DNA of 64,000 nt from Berryella intestinalis (lineage in GTDB: Bacteria > Actinomycetota > Coriobacteriia > Coriobacteriales > Eggerthellaceae): the NCBI RefSeq assembly GCF_000814825.1, contig NZ_CP009302.1, forward strand, positions 1-64,000, given 5' to 3'. The notes beneath the pieces are model-generated. The model did not search any database. It was not told the origin of the DNA and worked only from the letters and a program-made list of their open reading frames with translations. Positions 10,838 through 20,095 of the stretch are shown here, piece by piece. Within the stretch, counting starts at the first letter, position 1. Each line of letters opens with the position of its first letter. The position numbers and the translations under genes are program-made.

Positions 10838-10913
10838 GGGGAATTAGCTCAGCTGGGAGAGCGCGGGCTTTGCAAGCCTGAGGTCAGGGGTTCGATCCCC
10901 CTATTCTCCACCA
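10838..10913 (+). tRNA. tRNA-Ala (TGC)
   Basis: The acceptor is GGGGAAT/ATTCTCC, the anticodon arm CGGGC-TTTGCAA-GCCTG, with anticodon TGC at 10871-10873. CCA is encoded. A terminator follows within 10 nt. Confidence 0.97.
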
Positions 10914-10921
10914 GAGAAACC

Positions 10922-10945
10922 GCCGCCCTTCGGGGCGGCTTTTTT
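10922..10945 (+). terminator. Rho-independent terminator after tRNA-Ala
   Basis: GCCGCCC and GGGCGGC form a 7-bp stem with a TTCG tetraloop, followed by six T residues. Confidence 0.92.
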
Positions 10946-11074
10946 GTGCCCGCGGCGCGTTTCGCGCTTTCATCTGGGATCCCCGTTATATTTATGGCAA
11001 TTGCGCCCGATGCCGGCGAAAAGAGCGGCCGCCCGCTACCATGTAAGGTCGCACGGGAGTCGAAGGAGGGTTGA

Positions 11075-11623
11075 ATGAACAGAGACGAAGCTCTACGGGC
11101 GCTTGGCCTCGACCACAGTGCCTCGGTAGACGATATCAAGTCGGCTTACCGGGAGATGGTCCAGATCCTTCATCCCGACAAGTTCGCTTCGAACAGCAAG
11201 CTTCAGTCCCGCGCGACCGAGCAGTTCAAATACCTGCAGGAAGCGTATGACTTCCTCATGAAGGGCGGCTCGTCTTCCTCTGTTCGCGGGCAATCTTCCG
11301 ACAAGCCGTATACAGGGGATACGCGTTCTGCGCGCCTTGCGGGCATCGCCCAGGCGCGCGTTCAGCTGGTCGAGCAGAAAGACCTGGCGCTCGATCAAAG
11401 AAGGCAGGGTCTGATCATGCTCGTTGCAGGCGGGCTTGTCGCGTTCGGGCTGCGCCGCATCCCCGCTATTGCGGGCATCGCCTCGGCGGTTGCCGTGTGG
11501 GGCGTCGTCCAGCTGTTCTCATCGAACAACACGGTGAACACCATCGACGAGCATCTGAAGAAGCTGAAGAAAGAGCAGCGCCGAATCGAGGAAGAGCTCG
11601 CAAGCGAGCGGTCCGACAGCTAA
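11075..11623 (+). CDS. J-domain (DnaJ-like) membrane protein
   Basis: The 182-residue protein starts with a J domain (about 1-65) containing the HPD tripeptide at 33-35 that stimulates Hsp70 ATPase. A hydrophobic stretch at about 108-148 probably makes one or two membrane segments, and the C-terminus is a charged helix. It lacks the Gly/Phe and zinc-finger regions of true DnaJ, so it is a specialised, probably membrane-anchored co-chaperone. The ATG follows the ribosome binding site gaaggagg. Partner and substrate are unknown. Confidence 0.85.
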   Translation: MNRDEALRALGLDHSASVDDIKSAYREMVQILHPDKFASNSKLQSRATEQFKYLQEAYDFLMKGGSSSSVRGQSSDKPYTGDTRSARLAGIAQARVQLVEQKDLALDQRRQGLIMLVAGGLVAFGLRRIPAIAGIASAVAVWGVVQLFSSNNTVNTIDEHLKKLKKEQRRIEEELASERSDS

Positions 11624-11697
11624 CCATCAACCATCGTCTTGAAAAGACGCGAAGGCCGACCGAATCCCCATCGGGATTCCAACAGAAAGAAGTCAGA

Positions 11698-13509
11698 TTG
11701 AAACAGGAGAACATCCGCAACGTCGCCATCATTGCCCACGTCGATCACGGCAAGACTACGCTCGTCGATCGGCTGCTGTACGCCGCCGGCGCGTTCCGCG
11801 AGAACCAACGCGTCGAAGAGCGCGTGCTTGACAGCAACGACCAGGAGCGCGAGCGCGGCATCACCATCCTCTCTAAGAACATCGCCATCAAATACGGCGA
11901 CGTCAAGATCAACGTGATCGATACCCCGGGTCACGCCGATTTCGGCGGCGAGGTGGAGCGCGTGCTGAACATGGCCGACGGCGCCCTGCTCATCGTGGAC
12001 GCTTTCGAGGGCCCCATGCCCCAGACGCGGTTCGTCTTGCGCCATGCGCTGGCCCTGGGCCTGCGCATCGTGGTGGTGGTGAACAAGATCGACCGCCCCG
12101 GCGCCCGTCCCGACGAAGTGGTCGACGAGGTGTTCGATCTGATGGTCGAGCTCGATGCGAACGATGAGCAGCTCGATTTCCCTGTCGTGTTCGCCTCTGC
12201 GATGAACGGATACGCCCGCTATGCGCACGATGACGACAACATGGATATGATCCCCTTGCTCGACACCATCGTGAACAAGGTCCCCTCGCCCGATTGCGAG
12301 CCGTCGGGCCCCGTCGCGCTCCAGATCTGCACGGTCGACCATTCCAGTTTCGTGGGCCGCATCGGAGTCGGGAGACTGTATTCGGGCACGATGCACAAAA
12401 ACGAGCAGGCCCTCGTCATCAAAAACGACGGAACCCGCTACAACACCTCGATCAAGCAGGTCATGGTGTTCAGCGACCTGGGTAAAGAAGAGGTCGCCGA
12501 GGCCACGGCGGGAGACATCATCGCGGTGGTGGGCGTCGAGGACGCGGACATCGGGGACATGGTCACCAGCCGCGAGAACCCCATCCGCCTCGATCCCATC
12601 GAGGTCGAGCAGCCCACGATGGCGGTCGTGTTCGAGCCTTCTACCAGCCCGCTCGTGGGCCGCGAGGGGGATATCGTCGGCGGTCGCCAGATTCGGGAGC
12701 GCCTGCTCAAAGAGGCCGAGAGCAATATCTCCATGCGCATCACCGACGTTCCCGATTCGACGGGGATGGAGGTCGCGGGGCGCGGCGTCCTGCATCTTTC
12801 GGTCCTTATGGAGACGATGCGCCGCGAAGGGTTCGAATTTCAGGTGGGTCGCCCGCGCGTGATCATCAAGAAAGACGAGCGCGGTAACAAGCTCGAGCCC
12901 ATCGAGGAGGCGACGGTGGATGTTCCCAGCGAGTATGCGGGCAAGGCCATCGAGGTGTTCGGCACCGCCGGCGGCGAGATGATCGACATGTACCAACGCG
13001 GCGACGACACCCATCTGGTGTTCAAGATCCCCTCGCGCGGCACGATGGGCCTGCGCACGCGCCTTTTGAACGCGACGCGCGGCGAAGCCGTCATGTTCCA
13101 CCACTTCTCCGAGTACGGCGCCTATCGCGGCGAGATGGGTCACCGTAAAAACGGCTCGATGATCGCCATGGACACGGGCAAGTCGGTCGCGTACGCCCTC
13201 GACACGCTGCAGCAGCGCGGCAAGCTGTTCGTCGGCCCGGGCGAAGACTGCTACGAGGGCATGATCGTCGGCGAATCCGCCAAGGAAGGCGACATGGTGG
13301 TGAACGTCGAGAAGTCGAAGAACCTGGGCAATCAGCGCTCTTCGTCGGCCGATAAGGCGATTTCGCTCACGCCTCCCCAGACGTTCACGCTCGAAGAGGC
13401 GCTCGAGTACATCGAGGACGACGAGCTGGTCGAGGTGACTCCGCAGTCGATCCGACTGAGGAAGCGCCTGCTGTCGGCGATCGACCGCAAAAAAGCGAAC
13501 AAGCAGTAG
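11698..13509 (+). CDS. typA: Ribosome-associated GTPase TypA/BipA
   Basis: This translational GTPase is related to EF-G and acts in ribosome assembly and stress adaptation. I begin the 603-residue protein at TTG 11698 ([13 protein letters not shown] follows), with gaaagaag as ribosome binding site; longer upstream frames overlap the J-domain gene. G1 is AHVDHGKT, G2 lies in RERGITI, G3 is DTPGHADF and G4 is NKID. The C-terminal half has the EF-G-like domains III and V and the BipA-specific domain. A GC-rich inverted repeat follows at 13519-13544. Confidence 0.95.
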   Translation: MKQENIRNVAIIAHVDHGKTTLVDRLLYAAGAFRENQRVEERVLDSNDQERERGITILSKNIAIKYGDVKINVIDTPGHADFGGEVERVLNMADGALLIVDAFEGPMPQTRFVLRHALALGLRIVVVVNKIDRPGARPDEVVDEVFDLMVELDANDEQLDFPVVFASAMNGYARYAHDDDNMDMIPLLDTIVNKVPSPDCEPSGPVALQICTVDHSSFVGRIGVGRLYSGTMHKNEQALVIKNDGTRYNTSIKQVMVFSDLGKEEVAEATAGDIIAVVGVEDADIGDMVTSRENPIRLDPIEVEQPTMAVVFEPSTSPLVGREGDIVGGRQIRERLLKEAESNISMRITDVPDSTGMEVAGRGVLHLSVLMETMRREGFEFQVGRPRVIIKKDERGNKLEPIEEATVDVPSEYAGKAIEVFGTAGGEMIDMYQRGDDTHLVFKIPSRGTMGLRTRLLNATRGEAVMFHHFSEYGAYRGEMGHRKNGSMIAMDTGKSVAYALDTLQQRGKLFVGPGEDCYEGMIVGESAKEGDMVVNVEKSKNLGNQRSSSADKAISLTPPQTFTLEEALEYIEDDELVEVTPQSIRLRKRLLSAIDRKKANKQ

Positions 13510-13518
13510 GTAGGGGAT

Positions 13519-13554
13519 CGGGGCGCCCGGCATGGGGCGCCCCGCCCGTTTTGA
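13519..13554 (+). terminator. Possible terminator after typA
   Basis: CGGGGCGCCC (13519-13528) pairs with GGGCGCCCCG (13535-13544), followed a few bases later by a short TTTT tract. The gap before the T-tract makes it only moderately convincing. Confidence 0.5.
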
Positions 13555-13679
13555 CAACCGTCGTGAACTAACGGTGTCCTTATTGTGCATGCTGCATTCG
13601 CGATTAAGATGAGTGCGACAATAAGCGGGTATGTTCACGCGCTTCCCTGCGAATGCGCTGTCAGATAGAAAAGGTGGAT

Positions 13680-14870
13680 ATGCTGAAGAAGAATTTTGCG
13701 AAGATGGCCGTTGCAGCGACGTTCGTTGTGGCCGGCGTCCTCGGCCTTGCGGGCTGTTCCAACTCCAATTCCGGGACCGACGCCAGCACCAAAACCGCAG
13801 TCACCATCAACGGCGTGTCGATCAGCGAGGGCGAGGTCACAGCGAAGATCGAGTCCATTCGCGATCGTTACGGCCTGCTCGAGGATTCTGCCTGGGGCCA
13901 GTGGCTCGCGCAGTACGGCATGACCCCCGAAACCATTCGCCAGCAGATGATCGACTCCTACGTCGAGCAGGAACTGGTGAAAAGCGGCGCTTCCGAGCTG
14001 GGCATCTCCGTCGAGGATTCCGAAGTGGACTCCTATGTGGAGCAGATGAAGGCCAATTACGATTCCGACGACGCCTGGAAATCGGCCCTCTCGTCCGCCG
14101 GCTTCACCGAGGAGGACTACCGCAACACCATCACGTCTTCCATTCTGAAGAACAACATCCAGCGCAAGCTCGCCGAGAGCATCGAGGTCACCGACGATGA
14201 GAAGCTGACGTACGCTCAGCAGTACGCTTCGGTGCTGAGCGGCGCGAAGCGCTCTTCCCATATCCTGTTCGCTTCCGATGACGCTGAAAACGCCCAGAAG
14301 GTCCTCGACCAGCTGAAGTCCGGAGCCGTTTCGTTCGAGGACGCAGCCAAGCAGAACTCCACCGACACCGGTTCGGCGGCAAACGGCGGCGACGTCGGCT
14401 GGGACAAGCTGTCGAACTTCGTTTCCGAATACACCACGGCTTTGGGATCGCTTGAGAAAGGCCAGATGAGCGATCTGGTAACCAGCAAGTTCGGAATCCA
14501 CATCATCAAGTGCACCGATGTGTGGGAGGCGCCCTCCGAGCTCACCAGCATCGACCAGATGCCTTCCGAGATGCTCGACGCTATTGTCCGCATGTCCCTT
14601 TCGTCGAAGTCGCAAACCGCGTTCTCCGACTGGATCAAGGAGCAGAAGGAGAAGGCGACTATCGAGGTGGCCGACATGCCCAAGGGCCTGTCCTACGACA
14701 TCGACATGAGCAAGTATCCCAGCCAGTCAAGCGCTACGACGCCCGACGCTAGCTCGTCTGATGCTTCGAGCTCCGAGTCGTCGGAGAGCTCGGACCAGTC
14801 CACCGCGCAAAGCGGCGATTCTTCGACCGAGCAATCGTCTGGCTCTGACAAGCCCGCTTCCAACTCGTAG
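13680..14870 (+). CDS. Parvulin-type peptidyl-prolyl isomerase lipoprotein (PrsA/SurA-like)
   Basis: The protein is an extracytoplasmic foldase predicted to help exported proteins fold. I start it at ATG 13680, which has the ribosome binding site aaggtgg. A lipoprotein signal peptide ends in the lipobox LAGC with Cys26 as the lipidated residue. A SurA-type N-terminal helical region (about 40-170) is followed by a parvulin domain at about 180-275 (SSHILFAS, GGDVGW, and FGIHIIK). The last 50 residues are a Ser/Asp-rich disordered tail. The 396 residues fit PrsA-like proteins. It lies just upstream of a large block of exported surface proteins, plausible clients. Confidence 0.9.
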   Translation: MLKKNFAKMAVAATFVVAGVLGLAGCSNSNSGTDASTKTAVTINGVSISEGEVTAKIESIRDRYGLLEDSAWGQWLAQYGMTPETIRQQMIDSYVEQELVKSGASELGISVEDSEVDSYVEQMKANYDSDDAWKSALSSAGFTEEDYRNTITSSILKNNIQRKLAESIEVTDDEKLTYAQQYASVLSGAKRSSHILFASDDAENAQKVLDQLKSGAVSFEDAAKQNSTDTGSAANGGDVGWDKLSNFVSEYTTALGSLEKGQMSDLVTSKFGIHIIKCTDVWEAPSELTSIDQMPSEMLDAIVRMSLSSKSQTAFSDWIKEQKEKATIEVADMPKGLSYDIDMSKYPSQSSATTPDASSSDASSSESSESSDQSTAQSGDSSTEQSSGSDKPASNS

Positions 14871-14878
14871 TTCGGAAC

Positions 14879-15715
14879 GTGGGGAGCATCCTCGACATCC
14901 AAGGCGCGGGCGGGCATGGCTCTCCCGCGCCTTTCATTTGCATCGAAGACGCGGTGGTCCAGCGCGCCGGTCGGGCCATCCTGTCAATCGATTCCCTGAA
15001 GATTGCCGAGGGGGAGTCGGTGGCGATCATCGGCCCGAACGGTTCGGGAAAGTCCACGCTGGTCGGACTCATCGCCCGAACGCTGCTTCCCCTGCACCGC
15101 GACAATCCGCCCGTCGTGTTTCGCGGGCAGCCGCGGATAACGCTTTCCGAGATCCGCTCGCTTGTTGGCGTGGTGTCGTCGACCATGCAGGAGGAAACGT
15201 CCGTCCACCTCCCTGCGCTCGACATCGTGGCCGGCGGGGTGGAGGGGACGTTGGGGTTGCGCCCGCGCATGGACGAACGGGACGTTGCCCGCGCGCGGCG
15301 GATCGCATGGGAGTGCATGGAGCAGATCGGCATAGCCGACCTCGCCGAACGGGATATGCTGACGCTGTCAACCGGCCAGGCCCGACGGGTTCTCATCGCC
15401 CGCGCCCTGGCGGGAAATCCCACGGCGCTCTGCTTCGACGAGCCCTGCACGGGCCTCGATCCCGAGGGGATGCACTACGTGCGCCGCACCATGCGCCATG
15501 TGGTCCAGGCGGGGCATCCCCTGGTTTTAGTCACGCACTACCTCGACGACATCGTTCCCGAAATAAAGCGCGTCATCGCGCTGAAGGACGGGCACGTGTT
15601 CGCTGACGGGCCGAAGGAAGAGATCCTTACCGACCGCCTTATGAGCGCGCTGTTCGACCTATCCGTTTTGGTGACGAATATACAGGGTCGTTACTCGTTG
15701 GTTACGGCCTATTAA
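14879..15715 (+). CDS. ABC transporter ATP-binding protein without a visible permease
   Basis: The 278-residue ATPase has a Walker A GPNGSGKST, a signature LSTGQ and Walker B ALCFDEP, with the switch histidine in VTHYLDD. It starts at GTG 14879, 8 nt after the lipoprotein gene, with no obvious ribosome binding site of its own, which suggests coupling to that gene. No membrane subunit or binding protein is adjacent, so the substrate cannot be named; the domain resembles stand-alone ModF-like ATPases. Confidence 0.85.
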   Translation: MGSILDIQGAGGHGSPAPFICIEDAVVQRAGRAILSIDSLKIAEGESVAIIGPNGSGKSTLVGLIARTLLPLHRDNPPVVFRGQPRITLSEIRSLVGVVSSTMQEETSVHLPALDIVAGGVEGTLGLRPRMDERDVARARRIAWECMEQIGIADLAERDMLTLSTGQARRVLIARALAGNPTALCFDEPCTGLDPEGMHYVRRTMRHVVQAGHPLVLVTHYLDDIVPEIKRVIALKDGHVFADGPKEEILTDRLMSALFDLSVLVTNIQGRYSLVTAY

Positions 15716-15880
15716 CGTATCTTTTGCAGGGCTTTTCGTGCCGTGGGCTTCCTATGAAGAACCATGATTCGGCTTCCCTATCCTTCGGTCGATAAAAAGA
15801 AATCCGCTATTATTTGACGCTCCGTTAAATGCATAGGATCTTAATCACATATTGTGACGAAGAGATGGGAAGAAACATAT

Positions 15881-18190
15881 ATGAAGGTGAAAAGCATCGC
15901 GTCAGTGACTTTGGCGTGTGCCCTGGCTTTGGGGACGGTCCCCGTTTCGGGGTACGCCGCCGACAGCGCCACGCTTGGTCAGGGGTCATCCCCGGCTCCC
16001 TCGACGAGCGCGGAGGCCGCTGCGCCCGCCGCATCCTCTGCCGCTCAACCCGCTTCGGGCGAGACCGCCTCGGCCAAGGACGGATCTGCGGTTGAAGGGT
16101 CTGAGTCCGAGAAATCAACCGCTCGCACTGATGCCGCCGCTCCGGCTGCTTCTGTCGAGGGGGAGAACCCCAGCGCGGCGACCTCCGCGAAAGAGGCCGC
16201 GCCCGCTTCTGCGAGCGAGCAGACCGGCTCTGACAAGAGCGCTTCGGAAAACGTGAAGAGCGCCCAGGAAGCGGCCGGCGACAACAAGTACCAGGGTAAG
16301 GTGTCGTTCATCGGACAGTGGACGAACGAGTCGGCCTCGCTGGTGGATACCGAGAAGACCTTCGCCAGCGCATCCGACAAGCTGGGCGAGCCTGCGACGA
16401 ACCCCGGCACGCTGAGGAGCTTGGCTAAGATCTTCCTCGGCTGGTCCGACAAGCCCCTCAGCGACAAGCGCGAACTCGCCGAGGGCGCGCGCCTGTTCAC
16501 GGCCTCCGACACTGTCGGAAGCGCGTTTCCCGACGGCATTCCCCAGGGCGCGAAGATGTACGGCGTGTACTACAGCGTGAACGACCCCGATTCCCCGTTC
16601 AATCCCTCGGGCGGATTCACGGGTGGGCTTCAGTACCTGGGCCTCGTCCCCGGGCTTTTGCCGGGCGCCCTGATCAATAACAACTCCGTCGAGATCAACA
16701 AGGAGACCCCTGCGGAAAACACGCTGCCCGACACCACTCTCTCTTCGACTAACGAGAGCACCGAGGAAGTGGAGGTCAACGGCAAGAAGCAGACTGTCAA
16801 GACGAATACCGTCATAGACACCTACAAGAAGAAAGACGACGCCAACACCATCAACGAGACGGTGTTCACATCCGAATTCAAGATGAACGACACCGTTGCG
16901 ATGCTGGTGTACCGCAACAAAGTGGGCAGCAATGCTCATCGTCCCATCCTCTCGTACGACTACAACCAGCGCTACGCCGAGAACGGCGAGTTCAACACCA
17001 AGGATGGATTCGATGCGGGCTACACCTATGTAGACCTGAACGTGGATCTCGACCCCCAGCTGACGGTCCCCGAGACGCTGTACCTCGAGTACAAGGGCTA
17101 CTCGTGGAGGCCTCTGTATGTTCTGGGCACCGACAAGAAACAGCTCGAGGTGGTGAACCCATCCAACGAGGCGGGCCTCGGCAACACCAAGGCGAGCTTC
17201 GGTTCTCTGGTGAGCAACACCGACCCGAGAGTGACGTTCGGCGTCAAGACCGAAGGCAACCACAAGCTGACCGTCCGCATGGTTTTGCGCGAGGGCGAGG
17301 CGGAGAAGATCGCCGAAGGGTCTATCAAGCCCGCAGCTGGTAAAACGGTGGCCGAAGAGATCCTGAGCAACATGACCCTGCGCGCCCTTTCCACGACCGA
17401 TCTGAAGACCATCATGCCGGACAAGAGCCAGGCCGAGTTGAACAAGCGCGTCCTGCGCATCGACGATGCGGTTGCCTACGAGCTCGCCGCTTCTCAGGGT
17501 CAGAAGACCTTGCAGGTGACGGGTACGGTCAACGGTCACGTGTTCGCTTCGGCTGGATCTTTGAACGCTCTCGGGTTCTCCATCCCCCTGGCCGCAAACA
17601 GGGCGATCGACCGCGTGTTGGCCAACATGGTGAAGGTCGGCTACGTTCTGCCCAAGTTCAAGGTGACGTACGAATTCGCAAGCGCAACTCCGGGCAAGGA
17701 CCTTCCCGAGGCCGTTACTGCGCAGGTGCCCGCGGACAACGCCGATGTGGAGAACGGCTTCGAGCCCACTTTCGCTCGAACCTTCGATGACGTGCTGGTG
17801 AAGGGTGGTATCTGGACGTTCAAGCAGTGGACGGTCGATGCTAACGGGACCCGCACCCCGATCGATGCGGCTGCGAAGCTGGCCGTCGATCGGGAAGACC
17901 TGAAACTGGTTGGCGAGTGGGAGTTCATCGAGACCAAGGTTCCCGATGACGCCCCGAAGATCGAGGTGCCCGAAGGCAAGCTGCCCGAGACTCCGGCTCC
18001 TTCTGAGGATAAGGTCGTCGTTCCTCCTACGACCCAGGCCGATGCTCCCGCCAAGGTTTCTGCCGCCGTTCCCGCCAAACTGCCGGTTACGGGTGATGCA
18101 TTCGTGATCGCCGCGGTGGTTGCGGGCGTCGCGCTGGCTTCTTCGGGCGCCCTTGCTTTCGTGCTGAGGAAGCGCCGCGCCGAGAAGTAG
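15881..18190 (+). CDS. LPVTG sortase-anchored surface protein with SHIRT-like domain
   Basis: The 769-residue protein has a signal peptide ending at about GYAAD, then an Ala/Ser/Glu-rich low-complexity stalk at about 25-145. A MucBP/InlB-like segment follows (about 145-240, with FLGWSD). A large central region has no family I recognise. At about 588-690 is a stretch resembling SHIRT domains (V-Y-x-F-x-S, then LPEAV), a type that forms rod-like stalks in streptococcal adhesins. It ends in the sorting signal LPVTGD, a hydrophobic helix and a basic tail RKRRAEK. I chose ATG 15881 because it gives a clean signal peptide. Probable adhesin; ligand unknown. Confidence 0.85.
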   Translation: MKVKSIASVTLACALALGTVPVSGYAADSATLGQGSSPAPSTSAEAAAPAASSAAQPASGETASAKDGSAVEGSESEKSTARTDAAAPAASVEGENPSAATSAKEAAPASASEQTGSDKSASENVKSAQEAAGDNKYQGKVSFIGQWTNESASLVDTEKTFASASDKLGEPATNPGTLRSLAKIFLGWSDKPLSDKRELAEGARLFTASDTVGSAFPDGIPQGAKMYGVYYSVNDPDSPFNPSGGFTGGLQYLGLVPGLLPGALINNNSVEINKETPAENTLPDTTLSSTNESTEEVEVNGKKQTVKTNTVIDTYKKKDDANTINETVFTSEFKMNDTVAMLVYRNKVGSNAHRPILSYDYNQRYAENGEFNTKDGFDAGYTYVDLNVDLDPQLTVPETLYLEYKGYSWRPLYVLGTDKKQLEVVNPSNEAGLGNTKASFGSLVSNTDPRVTFGVKTEGNHKLTVRMVLREGEAEKIAEGSIKPAAGKTVAEEILSNMTLRALSTTDLKTIMPDKSQAELNKRVLRIDDAVAYELAASQGQKTLQVTGTVNGHVFASAGSLNALGFSIPLAANRAIDRVLANMVKVGYVLPKFKVTYEFASATPGKDLPEAVTAQVPADNADVENGFEPTFARTFDDVLVKGGIWTFKQWTVDANGTRTPIDAAAKLAVDREDLKLVGEWEFIETKVPDDAPKIEVPEGKLPETPAPSEDKVVVPPTTQADAPAKVSAAVPAKLPVTGDAFVIAAVVAGVALASSGALAFVLRKRRAEK

Positions 18191-18237
18191 CCAGCCCATC
18201 GGCAAAGGCGTGTTTTCAGACGTTTTCCGTCTTTCGA

Positions 18238-18269
18238 GGGGCGCGGTCCGGTTGGATCGCGCCCCTTGT
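18238..18269 (+). terminator. Hairpin terminator after the LPVTG protein
   Basis: A 12-bp stem (18238-18249 with 18254-18265, one G-T pair) with a GGTT loop, followed by a short weak T-tract. Confidence 0.6.
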
Positions 18270-18289
18270 GCGAATAGCCGTTTATGCTC

Positions 18290-18318
18290 TTGTGACCGCC
18301 GAAAGGCTGTTGTATACT
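18290..18318 (+). promoter_or_regulatory. Promoter for tRNA-Ser (GGA)
   Basis: TTGTGA at 18290-18295 and TATACT at 18313-18318 are separated by exactly 17 nt, a near-consensus vegetative promoter; initiation near 18325 is expected, about 38 nt before the tRNA. Confidence 0.8.
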
Positions 18319-18362
18319 ACCTACCTGCTGCATCTCTTGGGGATGCAGCCAGTCGGAGACGC

Positions 18363-18454
18363 GGAGAGATGTCCGAGCTGGCCGAAGGAGCACGATTGGA
18401 AATCGTGTATACGTCAAAAGCGTATCTGGGGTTCGAATCCCCATCTCTCCGCCA
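18363..18454 (+). tRNA. tRNA-Ser (GGA)
   Basis: A class II tRNA with a long variable arm; acceptor GGAGAGA/TCTCTCC; anticodon stem CACGA/TCGTG with loop TTGGAAA and anticodon GGA at 18398-18400. Discriminator G and encoded CCA. Confidence 0.97.
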
Positions 18455-18548
18455 CTTTTACGAGTAGACGCCCATAGGGTGATCTCCGATAGAAAGCTCG
18501 GGTTCGCGCCCGACGGCCGGCATTGAGACCAGCTGGCCGCATCCCTGC

Positions 18549-18640
18549 GGAGGGGTGGCAGAGCGGTTGAATGCGGCAGTCTCGAAAACTGTTTTACCTT
18601 TTTAAGGGTAACGAGGGTTCGAATCCCTCCTCCTCCGCCA
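18549..18640 (+). tRNA. tRNA-Ser (CGA)
   Basis: A class II tRNA with acceptor GGAGGGG/CTCCTCC, anticodon loop CTCGAAA with CGA at 18583-18585, a long variable arm, and encoded CCA. It lies 94 nt after the GGA isoacceptor and is probably on the same transcript. Confidence 0.97.
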
Positions 18641-18653
18641 CTTCGAATTCAAT

Positions 18654-18686
18654 GCACTCGCCTTTATCGGGTCGGGTGCTTTTTTG
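18654..18686 (+). terminator. Rho-independent terminator after the tRNA-Ser pair
   Basis: GCACTCG (18654-18660) pairs with CGGGTGC (18673-18679, one G-T pair), followed directly by six T residues. Confidence 0.8.
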
Positions 18687-19238
18687 TTTCCCCTTTTCCA
18701 AAGGCAGCTCCTCGACAGGGTGGGATAGCGATCGGCCTGAGGAGCTATTACGGCCCGCTTTCGGTCCTGCCTCCTCGGAGTCTGCGGGCCCCTGATCTCG
18801 ACGGCTATGGAGAATCCGACCGATCTGGTATTGTTCTTGAAGAAGAACCGCTCGTCGGTCGGGCGGAGATACATCTTTGGCGACACCTTTTTTGCCAGCC
18901 AAGATATTGGAACTCGTTGCCATAGCATTCCTTCGCGTTGTTGCGATAGGCCTGGTGCGGACTCTGTGCTATTAAGGTTCGACGGTTCAAATCAAACGGG
19001 GCCTTCTACCTTGAGGTCGGTTGAGATGGGCCAACGTGCGTGTGGGGCCGCCCTTGTTGGGCGGCCCCTGTGGTTCGAAAGGTGCTATCGTGGTTGCATC
19101 GCCAGTGCGATGCGGCAGGCGGGTGTCGAGAAGGCGGAAAGCCGGGGCTGCTATGCCGGGGATCCGATGAGCGGCCCGTAGCCGCGCTTATCGGGACGAG
19201 GGAGCCCATCGGGGCATTTCGGTTGCAAGGAGGACCAC
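18687..19238. other. Intergenic region with inverted repeats, no convincing gene
   Basis: About 550 bases with no gene I can support. It holds two GC-rich inverted repeats: GGCCCGC/GCGGGCC around 18750-18790, and a perfect 10-bp stem GGGGCCGCCC/GGGCGGCCCC at 19044-19068 with a TTGTT loop. The short open frames here have no recognisable domain. A degraded gene or an undescribed small RNA is possible. The ribosome binding site caaggagg for the next gene ends the region. Confidence 0.45.
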
Positions 19239-19847
19239 ATGGCCGAACTGAAGACGAACCTTACGCGCGAGCAAGCATTCGACCTGCTAAAACGCTACAA
19301 CGAAGACCCGTATCATATCGAGCACGGCGAAACGCTCGAACGTCTCATGCGCTATTACTCCCAAATCCATGACCCCGAGAACGTGGAGTTCTGGGGCCAG
19401 GTGGGCCTTCTGCACGACCTGGATTGGGAGGTGTGCCAGGACGACGCGCTCCACACCGTCAAAGCCGCCGAGATTCTGGAAGCCGAGGGGGCCGATCCAG
19501 CTTTGGCGCGCGCGATTCAGACGCACAATTCGGATGTGAATCCCGAGCTTCCTTCCCCCGATCACAAGATGGAGAAGGTCCTGTTTGCGATCGATGAACT
19601 GTCGGGCCTGATCAACGCATGTGTTCGCATGCGTCCTTCCGGTTCGGTCCAAGATTTCGAAACGTCGTCGCTCAAAAAGAAGTTCAAGAACAAAAAATTC
19701 GCCGCCGGCTGCGATCGCGAGGTCATTCGCTACGGAGCCGAGATCAACGGCATGGAGCTCGACGAGCTGTTCGATTCGGTGATAGAGGCAACCAAGGCCA
19801 CCGACCCCCATCGGGAGGCGTGGCTGGCCGAACATCCCGAGGTGTAG
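19239..19847 (+). CDS. HD-domain hydrolase
   Basis: The 202-residue protein has the features of an HD-superfamily metal-dependent phosphohydrolase: an N-terminal histidine (H26 or H29), the HD doublet in LLHDLD at 59-60 and a later histidine H96 (THNSD). Such enzymes commonly cleave nucleotides or nucleotide second messengers; the substrate here is unknown. The start has an excellent ribosome binding site, aaggagg. It stands alone between tRNA genes and a surface-protein gene. Confidence 0.82.
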   Translation: MAELKTNLTREQAFDLLKRYNEDPYHIEHGETLERLMRYYSQIHDPENVEFWGQVGLLHDLDWEVCQDDALHTVKAAEILEAEGADPALARAIQTHNSDVNPELPSPDHKMEKVLFAIDELSGLINACVRMRPSGSVQDFETSSLKKKFKNKKFAAGCDREVIRYGAEINGMELDELFDSVIEATKATDPHREAWLAEHPEV

Positions 19848-20095
19848 GCAAGCGAGCCGAGAGCAACTCCTCGATATGCGGGTCAACGGTTCGGGGTCGT
19901 CTGATGCGGAAGTCGCGCGGTGCCACAATCTTGCTTTTCGCAGCATATCCGATCTGTTTCGTTATGGTTTTATCGTTGATCAGCAGATCGCCTGATGAGC
20001 TAGCAGTACTGTATGATGGGCCTGAACGTCGGATTAATTCCAAGAAGGCTTCATACCCAGCGCTTGGTTCGGCGCGAAAACAGGGGAGGAATTGC

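Noticed and set aside
18594-18928. Minus-strand open frames ending in EEEGFEPSLP
   Set aside because: This tail is the translated complement of the tRNA-Ser T-arm, a common annotation artefact.
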